64,000 bases of DNA from Pseudomonadota bacterium (GTDB lineage: Bacteria; Pseudomonadota; Gammaproteobacteria; Pseudomonadales; Oceanobacteraceae). This document shows positions 17,602-26,285 of this stretch, one piece after another. A program made the translations under genes and the position numbers. Under the pieces are notes generated by a model, which was given only the letters and a program-made list of their open reading frames with translations, ran no database searches and was not told the origin of the DNA. The stretch is taken from contig JAIXHJ010000002.1 in the NCBI GenBank assembly GCA_030145845.1, positions 62,001 to 126,000 on the forward strand, given 5' to 3'. Position 1 is the first letter of the stretch, and each line of letters begins with the position of its first letter.

Positions 17602-19734
17602 ATGAAACAGAACTCCTTTATGACGGCCTGCTTCCTGCCTGCAGCACTGATGCTGGCCGGGCTGCCGGCTGCTGTTCAGGCCGCCGGCAGTGATACGGCG
17701 GAAGACACGGCGGAAGTCGATAAGGTGGTGGTGTACGGTCAGGCGTACCGTACCACCGGTACCAAATCCGCTCTGCTGCCGCTGGAAGCACCGCTGAGCT
17801 ACGAAATTTACGATCTGGAGCTGTTGCAGCAGCGCCAGGCGGACACGGTCAACCGCGCGCTGCGTTATGTGCCCGGGATTACCCCGGAAAGCCGGGCGAC
17901 GGTGACGATCTTCGACCAGTACACGATCCGGGGTTTTGACAGCTACCGTAACTATTACGATGGTCTGCCGCTGCAGTACAACGGTCTGTGGAATCTGGCC
18001 CCTCAGGTCGATGCGTTCGCCACCCAGAGTATCGAAGTGCTGAAAGGACCGGTGTCTGTGTTGTATGGCTCGGCACCTCCCGGCGGAATGGTGAACCAGA
18101 CAGCCAAACAACCACAGGCAACGGCGCAGACAGAACTGCGGCTGCGTGCCGGCAGTAATAATCTGCAGGAACTGGCGGCCGACACGACCGGCCCACTCAA
18201 TGATGACATTCAGTACCGGGTAATCGCCCTCAGCCGCAGTAAGGATGGCCAGCAGAAAACCACCGAAGAAGAACGGCTGACGCTGGCACCGTCGGTCACC
18301 TTTGCCCTGGGTGAACGCAGCAGCCTTAATCTGAATCTCTATTATCAGAAAGATCCGGACCTGATTCCGTCCACGCCATTACCGGCGGCCGGAACTCTGT
18401 ATGGTGCCAGTTATGGCAGACTGGACGCCGACGCTTATGCCGGCGATAAAAACTGGCAGGGAATGGACCGCGAAGTCACCATGCTGGGGTATAAATTCAG
18501 TCATGATTTTGCCAACGGCCTGACTTTTCTGCAGAACTTCCGCTATACGAAAGGCGATGCGTTGCAGAAAAATACCTACAACAGTGGCTTCTCCGGTGAT
18601 GACCACACCCTGTTGCGCAGCGCGTATTTTACCGACGAAGAAATTGAAGGCTGGGTAATGGATAACCAGCTGGCCTTTATCCTGCGCAGCGGAGATGTCA
18701 GACATCATCTGCTGGCCGGGGTTGATTATCAGACGCTGGATTCATCGACCCGTTATGGCGATACCCTGGGCACGGATACCCCGTCACTGGATCTGGCGGC
18801 AGCGGATTATGATCTGTTTGATACCACCACCATGCCATTTGATTTTTATACACAGAATAATGACGTCAGCCAGAAACAGCTGGGGATTTATCTGCAGGAT
18901 GAAATTCACTGGCACAACCTGACGGTAATTGCCGGGCTGCGCCGCGATCATTATCAGAGCAATGATGATTCGGATTACGTCTACGACGGTTATGCCTACA
19001 GCGGTGATGTGGAAATCGACCAGCGTGCCACGACCGGCCGACTGGCAGCGATTTATACCTTCGCCAATGGCCTGGCCCCGTACCTGAGTTACGCCGAATC
19101 GTTTGAGCCCCAGTCGGGCACCGATACCAACAGCGGCAAAGCCTTTGATCCGACCACCGCACAGCAGGTGGAAGCCGGTATTAAATTCCGCAACGCGGAT
19201 AACAGCCTGACCGCTACTGCGGCGGTCTACGACCTGAAAAAGCAGGATGTGGTGGTGAATGATGTGTCTTATGCCACCTACACCCAGACCGGTGAAGTGC
19301 AGTCCCGGGGACTGGAGCTGAGCCTGCGGGCGCAGCTCTCAACGGATCTGGCGCTGGACCTGAGTTACAGCCGGCAGGATGTTGAAGTCACCGATAATGA
19401 ACTGGACCCGTCACTGGAAGGCAATGCGCCGGTGTGGGTGGCAGACCGGCTGGCATCGGCCTGGCTGAATTATTATCTGTCACCGCAGGTCAGTCTGTCG
19501 GGTGGTGCGCGTTATGTCGGCGAAAGTCAGATGGACGCGGCCAACAGCGACATTGTGCCGGGCTATACCCTGCTGGATATCGCCGCCAGCTGGCAGCTGA
19601 ATCGGTATCTGGATCTGGCTGCCAGCGTCAGTAACCTGACCGACAAACGTTACGTCGGCGCCTGTTACGACGAATATAACTGCTGGATGGGTGCTGAGCG
19701 CACGGCTGAAATCAGTCTTTACGCACGCTTTTAA
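17602..19734 (+). CDS. TonB-dependent siderophore receptor
   Basis: This is a 710-aa outer-membrane receptor importing ferric siderophore with TonB-ExbBD energy. It has a signal peptide (residues 1-27, ending AVQAAG), a TonB-box-like stretch after it (VDKVVVYG), a plug domain (about 60-165, with VPGITPES, YTIRGFDSYRN, IEVLKGPVSVLYGSAPPGG) and a 22-strand barrel ending in aromatic-last ISLYARF. The ATG at 17602 follows the Fur box and begins the signal peptide; the longer open frame upstream overlaps the AraC gene. The ligand is not predictable. The next gene follows after 14 nt. Confidence 0.93.
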   Translation: MKQNSFMTACFLPAALMLAGLPAAVQAAGSDTAEDTAEVDKVVVYGQAYRTTGTKSALLPLEAPLSYEIYDLELLQQRQADTVNRALRYVPGITPESRATVTIFDQYTIRGFDSYRNYYDGLPLQYNGLWNLAPQVDAFATQSIEVLKGPVSVLYGSAPPGGMVNQTAKQPQATAQTELRLRAGSNNLQELAADTTGPLNDDIQYRVIALSRSKDGQQKTTEEERLTLAPSVTFALGERSSLNLNLYYQKDPDLIPSTPLPAAGTLYGASYGRLDADAYAGDKNWQGMDREVTMLGYKFSHDFANGLTFLQNFRYTKGDALQKNTYNSGFSGDDHTLLRSAYFTDEEIEGWVMDNQLAFILRSGDVRHHLLAGVDYQTLDSSTRYGDTLGTDTPSLDLAAADYDLFDTTTMPFDFYTQNNDVSQKQLGIYLQDEIHWHNLTVIAGLRRDHYQSNDDSDYVYDGYAYSGDVEIDQRATTGRLAAIYTFANGLAPYLSYAESFEPQSGTDTNSGKAFDPTTAQQVEAGIKFRNADNSLTATAAVYDLKKQDVVVNDVSYATYTQTGEVQSRGLELSLRAQLSTDLALDLSYSRQDVEVTDNELDPSLEGNAPVWVADRLASAWLNYYLSPQVSLSGGARYVGESQMDAANSDIVPGYTLLDIAASWQLNRYLDLAASVSNLTDKRYVGACYDEYNCWMGAERTAEISLYARF

Positions 19735-19748
19735 GCGTTATTTAACTC

Positions 19749-20858
19749 ATGCGTAAATACCTGTTCAAAGTGCATTACTGGCTGGCGCTGAGCGCCGCCA
19801 TACCGCTGTTGCTGATTATCTTCAGCGGTATGTTGCTGGTGTTCAAGCAGCCGCTGGATGAATTACTGATGCCGCAGACAGCGGCATTGCCTTATGCCGG
19901 ACTGGCAGATATGCCGCCGCGGAAAAATCTGAATGAGCTGGCCGCGCTGCTGACCTCTGAACTGCCGGAATATGAAATCGGCAGCTGGGAATTATTCAGT
20001 GACGGTCAGGAAGCTGACCGGGTGTATGTGATCCGCCATGGCACCGCTGACTGGTATAAAGTGTATCTGGACCCGTATGCCGGGGTATTACTGAGTGAAC
20101 CACAGACGCTGACGCATTACCTGACGGACTGGCTGCTGACACTGCATTACACCCTGTTGCTGGACGATGTTTTTTCATCTGCGCCTCAGCTGGGATTAAT
20201 CAGCGCATTCATCTGTGCCGTTATGCTCTGTGTTATCGGCGTGACTGGCCTGATTATTTACCGCCGTTTCTGGCGCCATTTTTTTACCTTTAAGCGGCAG
20301 GGGAAACCCATGGTGGTAACCCGCCGGCTGCACCGCTTGTTTGGCATCTGGAGTGCACCGGTTTTATTACTGGCCGGACTGACCGGTGTGTATTTTAATC
20401 TGGTGGAATACCTGGAAGAGACCGAAGAACAGCAACAGGAAGAATACCGGGTCACGCAGCGTCTGTATGCGGAAACACTGGATCTGCAGCAACTGCTGCA
20501 GAACAGCCGCGAGGAAATCCGCGGCTTTACGCCAACCTATCTGCTGTTTCCTTATCAGCCACACATGGGTATTACCCTGTACGGTGCTGTGCCGGGTAAT
20601 AACCCGTTTGCCAGTGTGTACGCATCAGCGCTTACTTACGATGCATTTTCGGCTGACATTATCAGCCGTTATGACAGCCGTGAGCAGTCGTTCTGGTATC
20701 AGCTGGCTGACAGTCTGCGCAGTATTCATTTCGGTGATTTTGCCGGCAACAGCAGCCGGGTTGTCTGGGCGCTGTCCGCTGCCGGTCTGTTATTTCTGCT
20801 GGGCAGTGGTGTACTGATGTTTTCTCACCGGCAGTGGAAAAAACAGCGGCGCCGGTAG
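19749..20858 (+). CDS. PepSY-associated membrane protein, probable ferric-siderophore reductase partner
   Basis: This is a 369-aa inner-membrane protein of the PepSY_TM family. Four transmembrane segments are visible: about 12-33 (HYWLALSAAIPLLLIIFSGMLLV), 142-165, 195-215 and 335-355. Large periplasmic loops lie between them. In this family conserved His in HYWL and HRLFG are suspected haem or metal ligands; members next to siderophore receptors are thought to help ferric reduction or iron release. It is 14 nt downstream of the receptor and probably cotranscribed and Fur-regulated. It ends 5 bp from the convergent phosphoribosyltransferase. Confidence 0.82.
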   Translation: MRKYLFKVHYWLALSAAIPLLLIIFSGMLLVFKQPLDELLMPQTAALPYAGLADMPPRKNLNELAALLTSELPEYEIGSWELFSDGQEADRVYVIRHGTADWYKVYLDPYAGVLLSEPQTLTHYLTDWLLTLHYTLLLDDVFSSAPQLGLISAFICAVMLCVIGVTGLIIYRRFWRHFFTFKRQGKPMVVTRRLHRLFGIWSAPVLLLAGLTGVYFNLVEYLEETEEQQQEEYRVTQRLYAETLDLQQLLQNSREEIRGFTPTYLLFPYQPHMGITLYGAVPGNNPFASVYASALTYDAFSADIISRYDSREQSFWYQLADSLRSIHFGDFAGNSSRVVWALSAAGLLFLLGSGVLMFSHRQWKKQRRR

Positions 20859-20863
20859 ACCTT

Positions 20864-21595
20864 TTATTCCGCCGGTGCCGTTGCCGGGTCGGGCATCCAG
20901 CCGGCGGCGGTTTTACGGTACAGCGGAAATTTCAGTGGTGCATACACCAGTGCCGGTAAGGACGGGTCAATGGCCGCCAGGTTTTTTTCCCAGACATTGG
21001 TTTCCTTAACCGCGGTCACAATGCCCACCACGTTGGCACCGATGCGCTGCATCAGCCGCAGTTCACCGGCCAGGGTTCCGCCGGTACTGATCACATCCTC
21101 CACCAGAATGACGCGCTTACCGGCCAGCCGTTCCAGCAGACGCGGGTCGATAAAGACCTGCTTGGGTTTGCCCGGACTGGTAATGGATACCACATCTTCA
21201 GACAGTTCATCCTGATACCAGAACTTACGCGAATAGCCGAGCGGCACGTATTCGGAGTGACCGAGTTTTTTCGCCACCGGCGCAGCCAGCACCATGCCGA
21301 AGGTGGGCATACCGACCACCACGTCCGGTTGCAGGTGGCGCACCATATCGGCCATGGCAGTGCTCAGTACATCTTCAATTTCAAAGGTGGTCTGATTGAT
21401 GGCGAGGTAGGCGATGGCGGTGTCAAAGTCGTCGGGCAGGGCGAGAAACGGCAGCTCCAGCCAGCGCCCGTCCGGCAGCCGGCCATAGCCACCGCCATCG
21501 ATGGGCAGGGGCGGCGCTGGTGGCGTGAAATCTGCCGGCAGCAGACGCGGGCGGTAAGAACCCTGTAACGGCACTTTCAGGGGGCTGTCGGTCAT
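20864..21595 (-). CDS. Phosphoribosyltransferase-family protein
   Basis: This is a 243-aa protein with the type I phosphoribosyltransferase signature VILVEDVISTGGTLAG (about residues 163-178), where the acidic pair binds ribose of PRPP. VVVGMPTFGMVLAAPVAKKLG earlier is the flexible pyrophosphate-binding region. The N-terminal 80 residues are a Pro-rich extension with a DFDTAIAYLAINQ segment. The base acceptor cannot be deduced; it is distinct from PyrE at 61881. It is a single gene convergent with the iron cluster. Confidence 0.75.
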   Translation of the reverse strand: MTDSPLKVPLQGSYRPRLLPADFTPPAPPLPIDGGGYGRLPDGRWLELPFLALPDDFDTAIAYLAINQTTFEIEDVLSTAMADMVRHLQPDVVVGMPTFGMVLAAPVAKKLGHSEYVPLGYSRKFWYQDELSEDVVSITSPGKPKQVFIDPRLLERLAGKRVILVEDVISTGGTLAGELRLMQRIGANVVGIVTAVKETNVWEKNLAAIDPSLPALVYAPLKFPLYRKTAAGWMPDPATAPAE

Positions 21596-21740
21596 GGCTT
21601 GATCTCCGCACTACAAACAGGAAAGTAATTTTCCTGACTGTAAACTGATCCGTGCGGGTGAGGCAGACGCAGTGGGCTGTTATCGTCAGCAATGCGCAGT
21701 GAATGCCGCTATTGCTGACTTTGGAAGCGGACAGCGGGCG

Positions 21741-23819
21741 TCAGACCGAGGCGAACCGTTCTGCGTCCCCCAGCCAGCGCTGTATCAGCGGCTCAACCGC
21801 CTGCGGATGCTGGCTCCAGATCTGCTGTGCCATATCGCGTACCTGTGGCAGCAGGTCACCGTCGCGCTGCAGGTCGGCTACCCGCAGCATCTGCAGGCCA
21901 GTCTGGCGGGTGCCGAGCAGCTCGCCGGGGCCCCGGATCTGCAGATCCTGTTCGGCGATATAGAAACCGTCCTGGCTGTCGCGCATCACCTGAATGCGTT
22001 GTTTGCTGACAAACGACAGCGGTGCTTTATACAGCAGCACACAGTGGCTCTTGGCGGCACCACGCCCGACCCGGCCGCGCAGCTGATGCAGCTGTGCCAG
22101 GCCCAGACGTTCGGGGTTTTCGATAATCATCAGGCTGGAATTGGGCACGTCGACGCCGACTTCAATCACTGTGGTAGCGACCAGCAGATCCAGCTCATGG
22201 GCTTTGAAACTGGCCATGACCGCAGCTTTTTCGGCGGCCTTCATGCGCCCGTGCACCAGCCCGACACGCAGATGCGGCAGCGCGGCGGTCAGTTCCTGGG
22301 CGGTGTTTTCCGCCGCCTGACACTGCAGCGCTTCACTTTCTTCAATCAGGGTGCAGACCCAGTAGGCCTGGGCACCCTCAGCACAGGCCTGGTTAACCCG
22401 TTCGATCACTTCCGCGCGGCGCTGATCGGAAATGGCGACGGTGGTGATGGGGCTGCGGCCGGGCGGCAGTTCATCAATCACCGAGGTATCCAGATCGGCA
22501 TAGGCACTCATGGCCAGGGTACGCGGAATCGGGGTGGCGGTCATGATCAGCTGATGGGGCTGCAGACCCTGATGTTCGCCTTTTTCACGCAGCGACAGGC
22601 GCTGATGGACACCGAACCTGTGCTGCTCGTCGATGATGATCAGGCCCAGACGGGCGAAGTGCACATCGTCCTGAAACAAGGCATGAGTCCCGACCACCAG
22701 TTGTGCCGCACCGCTGGCAATATCTGCCAGTGACTGTTCCCGTGCTTTGCCTTTTACCTTACCGGCCAGCCAGCCCATCCTGATGCCCAGTGGTTCAAAC
22801 CAGGCGGATAAGTTCTGCAGATGCTGCTCGGCGAGAATCTCGGTCGGGGCCATTAAGGCGACCTGAAACCCGGCTTCCAGCACATCGCAGGCGGCCATGG
22901 CGGCGACCAGGGTTTTACCCGAGCCGACGTCGCCCTGCACCAGTCTGAGCATGGGGTAGGGCTGCTGAATATCGTTTTCGATTTCCTGCGTGACGCGCTG
23001 TTGGGCAGCGGTCGGTGAGAACGGCAGCTGTGCCAGTAACTGCTGGCGTAACGAGGAGGATGGTCGGATCGCCGGCGCCTGATCGGCCTGCACCTGGGCG
23101 CGGATCTTGAACAGCGACAACTGGTGCGCCAGCAGCTCTTCCAGAATCAGCCGCCGCTGTGCCGGATGCTGGCCGCTTTCCAGTAATTCCAGCTGCGTAT
23201 CCCGCGGCGGATTATGCAGGAACAGCAGGGCTTCTTTCAGCGTTGGCAGGCGCCATTGCTGCAGCCACTGCGCTGGCAGCATATCCACCAGATCAACGTC
23301 GTCATGTTGCAGGTGTTGCAGTGCCTGCTCGTGCAGCAGGCGCAGGCGCTGCTGGCTGATGCCGTCGGTGGCCGGATAAACCGGCGTTAAACTGGGCTCC
23401 AGCGGCAGGTCGGTACCGTCTTCAAGGATACGGTATTCCGGATGATAGAACTCCAGCCCGCTGGCCCCGCGGCGAGGCTCGCCATAACAGCGGATGGTGG
23501 CGCCGGTACGCAGCTGATTCTTCTGGGCGGCATTGAAATGGTAAAAGCGCAGACTGACCACCCCGGTGTGATCCTGCACTTTCACCAGCAGGCTGCGGCG
23601 CTTGCCGAACAGAACGGTGGAGCCTTTGATTTCGCCCTGAATCACAGCCGGCCGCATCGGCTGCACGCCACCGACCGGGGTGACCCGGGAGCGGTCTTCA
23701 TAGCGGAAGGGCAGATGAAAGAACAGATCCGCCAGCGTGCGGATCTGCAGCTTCTCCAGTTGGCCGGCCAGTTTGGGGCCGACGCCTTTAAGATCGGTCA
23801 GCTGACTCAGGCGGGCCAT
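21741..23819 (-). CDS. recG: ATP-dependent DNA helicase RecG
   Basis: RecG drives branch migration and fork reversal in DNA repair. The 692-aa protein has the N-terminal wedge/OB domain (TDLKGVGPKLAGQLEKL, YEDRSRVTPV), the Walker A GDVGSGKTLVAAMAA (about residues 298-312), the DEQH-type Walker B IIIDEQHRFGVHQR (about 395-408), motif III TATPIPRTL, and late motifs VGVDVPN and QLRGRVGRG. Length and order are those of the family. It lies 18 nt downstream of oxyR on the same strand, as in Pseudomonas. Confidence 0.96.
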   Translation of the reverse strand: MARLSQLTDLKGVGPKLAGQLEKLQIRTLADLFFHLPFRYEDRSRVTPVGGVQPMRPAVIQGEIKGSTVLFGKRRSLLVKVQDHTGVVSLRFYHFNAAQKNQLRTGATIRCYGEPRRGASGLEFYHPEYRILEDGTDLPLEPSLTPVYPATDGISQQRLRLLHEQALQHLQHDDVDLVDMLPAQWLQQWRLPTLKEALLFLHNPPRDTQLELLESGQHPAQRRLILEELLAHQLSLFKIRAQVQADQAPAIRPSSSLRQQLLAQLPFSPTAAQQRVTQEIENDIQQPYPMLRLVQGDVGSGKTLVAAMAACDVLEAGFQVALMAPTEILAEQHLQNLSAWFEPLGIRMGWLAGKVKGKAREQSLADIASGAAQLVVGTHALFQDDVHFARLGLIIIDEQHRFGVHQRLSLREKGEHQGLQPHQLIMTATPIPRTLAMSAYADLDTSVIDELPPGRSPITTVAISDQRRAEVIERVNQACAEGAQAYWVCTLIEESEALQCQAAENTAQELTAALPHLRVGLVHGRMKAAEKAAVMASFKAHELDLLVATTVIEVGVDVPNSSLMIIENPERLGLAQLHQLRGRVGRGAAKSHCVLLYKAPLSFVSKQRIQVMRDSQDGFYIAEQDLQIRGPGELLGTRQTGLQMLRVADLQRDGDLLPQVRDMAQQIWSQHPQAVEPLIQRWLGDAERFASV

Positions 23820-23837
23820 ATTGCAGACTCAATGGTG

Positions 23838-24743
23838 TCAGTGCGGGGTGTCGATCCGGCACTGACGGGCAGTAGCCAGCAGCAGATCAATGGCCTGTCC
23901 GCGCGGGAAGCTGGCGCGCCAGGCCAGTGCCACGGTACGGTGCGGGCCGGGCTGCTTGAACGGACGCGTTGTCACCAGCGTCTGATCCAGATTACTCACG
24001 GCGGATTCCGGCAATACGGTAATGCCGAGGCCGGAAGCCACCATGTGTTTCAGGGTTTCCAGTGAGCTGCCTTCCAGCACACTGCCGAGGCGGGTGTGAT
24101 GTTTACGCGTCAGCGCCGGGCAGAATTCAAACACCTGATCGCGGAAGCAGTGGCCTTCGCCCAGCATCAGCAGATCTTCATCGGCGAGCTGTTCCGACTC
24201 AATAAATTCCTGCTTGGTCCAGGGGTGATTCTTGGGCAGTACGACGACAAAATTTTCATCGTACAGCGGCCGGGTGAGGACATCGGGTTCGGTAAACGGC
24301 AGGGCAACGATAATGGCATCGAGTTCACCGTCACGCAGCTGGCGGCGCAGTACGCCGGTGTAGTTCTCTTCCAGATACAGCGGCATGGTCGGCGCCTGCT
24401 GATGAATCTGTGGCACCAGATGCGGGAACAGGTACGGCCCGATGGTGAAGATGGCACCCAGCTTCATCGGTGAGCTGAGCTGATCTTTACCGGCATTGGC
24501 CAGTTCCTTGATGCAGCGGGCTTCTTCCAGCACACGCTGGGCCTGCGCCACAATGCGCTCGCCCAGCGGAGTTACGGTGACCGAACTTTTACTGCGTTCG
24601 AAGATGGCAATATCCAGCTCATTTTCGAGCTTCTTAATCGCCACGCTCAGGGTTGGCTGACTGACGAAACACTTTTCAGCCGCACGGCCGAAATGACGCT
24701 CCTGAGCCAGAGTCACAATGTATTTCAGTTCGGTCAGCGTCAT
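23838..24743 (-). CDS. oxyR: Hydrogen-peroxide-sensing regulator OxyR
   Basis: OxyR activates catalase and peroxidase genes upon disulfide formation. The 301-aa LysR-type protein has the N-terminal winged helix (MTLTELKYIVTLAQERHFGRA) and, in the sensing domain, GEGHCFRDQVFEFC: two cysteines nine residues apart, as C199 and C208 of E. coli OxyR. These are the redox switch. The adjacency to recG is conserved in pseudomonads. Confidence 0.95.
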   Translation of the reverse strand: MTLTELKYIVTLAQERHFGRAAEKCFVSQPTLSVAIKKLENELDIAIFERSKSSVTVTPLGERIVAQAQRVLEEARCIKELANAGKDQLSSPMKLGAIFTIGPYLFPHLVPQIHQQAPTMPLYLEENYTGVLRRQLRDGELDAIIVALPFTEPDVLTRPLYDENFVVVLPKNHPWTKQEFIESEQLADEDLLMLGEGHCFRDQVFEFCPALTRKHHTRLGSVLEGSSLETLKHMVASGLGITVLPESAVSNLDQTLVTTRPFKQPGPHRTVALAWRASFPRGQAIDLLLATARQCRIDTPH

Positions 24744-25000
24744 GGGATGCCTTATTGTTTGCCTGTATGGGTATCATACTTGCGATTTATCTTACCTATT
24801 AATTCGGGCGGGATAAAGACCTGATCGGTCACATCCGTTTATCATCCGCGCGGGGGCTGTATATCTGCTGTCGGGCACGTAAGATGCACAGGACACGGAT
24901 CAACAGAAAGTTTACCGGGTGTGAACAGGCTGAGGCTGACCCGGGTCAGCTAACCTGATAATAATCAGACCGTAAAGGCTGTGCGCAGGAGGACAATTAC

Positions 25001-25852
25001 ATGGCTCGTATTCTGATTGTGGGCGCGGGGGATATTGGTGGGCATCTGGCAGCGGAACTGGTCGGTGCCGGACACGAAGTATGGGGGCTGCGGCGTTCTG
25101 ACAAGCCGCTGGCAGACGGCGTGAAGCTGATTCAGGCGGATGTGGCAGATGAGGAAACCCTGCAGCCGATGCCGGAAGATCTCGATATTCTGCTGTACAG
25201 TGTGGCGTCACCGGTGTTCTCGAAAGAGGGCTACCACGATTATTACTACAAAGGGCTGCGCAACGTACTGAAAGCCCTGAAAGGTCAGTCGCTCAGACAT
25301 GCCTTTTTTGTTTCCAGCTCCAGCGTGTATCACCAGATGGATGGTGAATGGGTGGATGAAACCTCAGACACCAGTCCATCCAGTTTCGCCGGTAAGGAAA
25401 TGCTGGCGGCCGAGCAGGTACTGCTGAAAAGTAAGATTCCCGCTACCGTTGTGCGCTTCACCGGGATTTACGGCCCCGGCCGCACGCGCATGATCCGGCA
25501 GGCGCAGAGTGGTGGCCATTGTGACCCGGAGCCGCCGGTATGGACCAACCGGATTCACCGCGACGATTGTGTCGGGGTACTGAAAATGCTGGTGGAAAAA
25601 GCACTGGCCGGGGAAGCGCTGGATACCGTGTATCTGGCCACTGACGATGAGCCGGCCACCCTGTTTGATGTGCTGGAGTGGATGAAAGACCGCATCGGCG
25701 ATGTGGAGCCCGACCACGATGTGCCGGAAGCGACGCGTCGCGCGAACCGCCGTTGTTCCAATAAGCGTCTGCGTGAGCTGGGTTATCAGTTTCAGTATGC
25801 GGATTACCGCGAAGGCTACGATCAGCTGCTGACCGAGATGGGGCTGATTTAA
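25001..25852 (+). CDS. NAD-dependent epimerase/dehydratase-like protein (YeeZ type)
   Basis: This is a 283-aa protein of the extended short-chain dehydrogenase class. The N-terminal Rossmann motif is ILIVGAGDIGGHLAAEL. FVSSSSVYHQMDG holds the catalytic-region serine and tyrosine, and RFTGIYGPGR is the typical substrate-side motif. Resembles E. coli YeeZ, whose substrate is unknown. An AGGAGG ribosome-binding site precedes the ATG. It is convergent with ridA across a strong hairpin. Confidence 0.82.
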   Translation: MARILIVGAGDIGGHLAAELVGAGHEVWGLRRSDKPLADGVKLIQADVADEETLQPMPEDLDILLYSVASPVFSKEGYHDYYYKGLRNVLKALKGQSLRHAFFVSSSSVYHQMDGEWVDETSDTSPSSFAGKEMLAAEQVLLKSKIPATVVRFTGIYGPGRTRMIRQAQSGGHCDPEPPVWTNRIHRDDCVGVLKMLVEKALAGEALDTVYLATDDEPATLFDVLEWMKDRIGDVEPDHDVPEATRRANRRCSNKRLRELGYQFQYADYREGYDQLLTEMGLI

Positions 25853-25861
25853 GCGGGGAAA

Positions 25862-25883
25862 CAGGAGGCGGAAGCGCCTCCTG
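25862..25883. terminator. Hairpin between convergent epimerase and ridA genes
   Basis: CAGGAGGCG and CGCCTCCTG form a 9-bp perfect stem with a GAAG loop. Neither side has a long T-run, so termination efficiency is uncertain, but its placement between two convergent stops suggests a shared terminator. Confidence 0.6.
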
Positions 25884-25892
25884 CGTCAGGAT

Positions 25893-26276
25893 TCAATCCA
25901 GTTCGAGCACGCCGTCCATTTCCACGGCAGCGTCTTTCGGCAGCTGGGCCACGCCGATGGCAGCACGGGCCGGGTAAGGCTGTTCAAAATACTGCGCCAT
26001 GATCTCGTTGACGGTGGCAAAGTTGCTCAGGTCGGTGAGGAAGATGTTCAGCTTGGCGATCTGCTGCAGTGAGCCGCCGGCCGCTTCACATACCGCACTC
26101 AGGTTTTTAAAGACCTGATGGATACGCGCTTCAATACCACCTTCAATGATTTCCATGGTTTCCGGTACCAGCGGAATCTGGCCGGACAGATAGACGGTGC
26201 TGCCGACTTTGACGGCCTGGGAATACGTGCCGATTGCGGATGGGGCTTTGTCGGTGGCGATGATTTCGCGGGCCAT
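25893..26276 (-). CDS. ridA: RidA family enamine/imine deaminase
   Basis: RidA hydrolyses reactive 2-aminoacrylate and related imines formed by PLP enzymes. The 127-aa protein has the family motif [16 protein letters not shown], the substrate-binding arginine in [16 protein letters not shown] and the glutamate near the end ([12 protein letters not shown]). It lies 9 nt downstream of spoT, as in many gammaproteobacteria. Confidence 0.93.
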   Translation of the reverse strand: MAREIIATDKAPSAIGTYSQAVKVGSTVYLSGQIPLVPETMEIIEGGIEARIHQVFKNLSAVCEAAGGSLQQIAKLNIFLTDLSNFATVNEIMAQYFEQPYPARAAIGVAQLPKDAAVEMDGVLELD

Positions 26277-26285
26277 GGCTTTTCC

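Noticed and set aside
21672..22733. 353-codon open frame on the plus strand
   Set aside because: It is antisense to recG; recG motifs in the other strand are complete.
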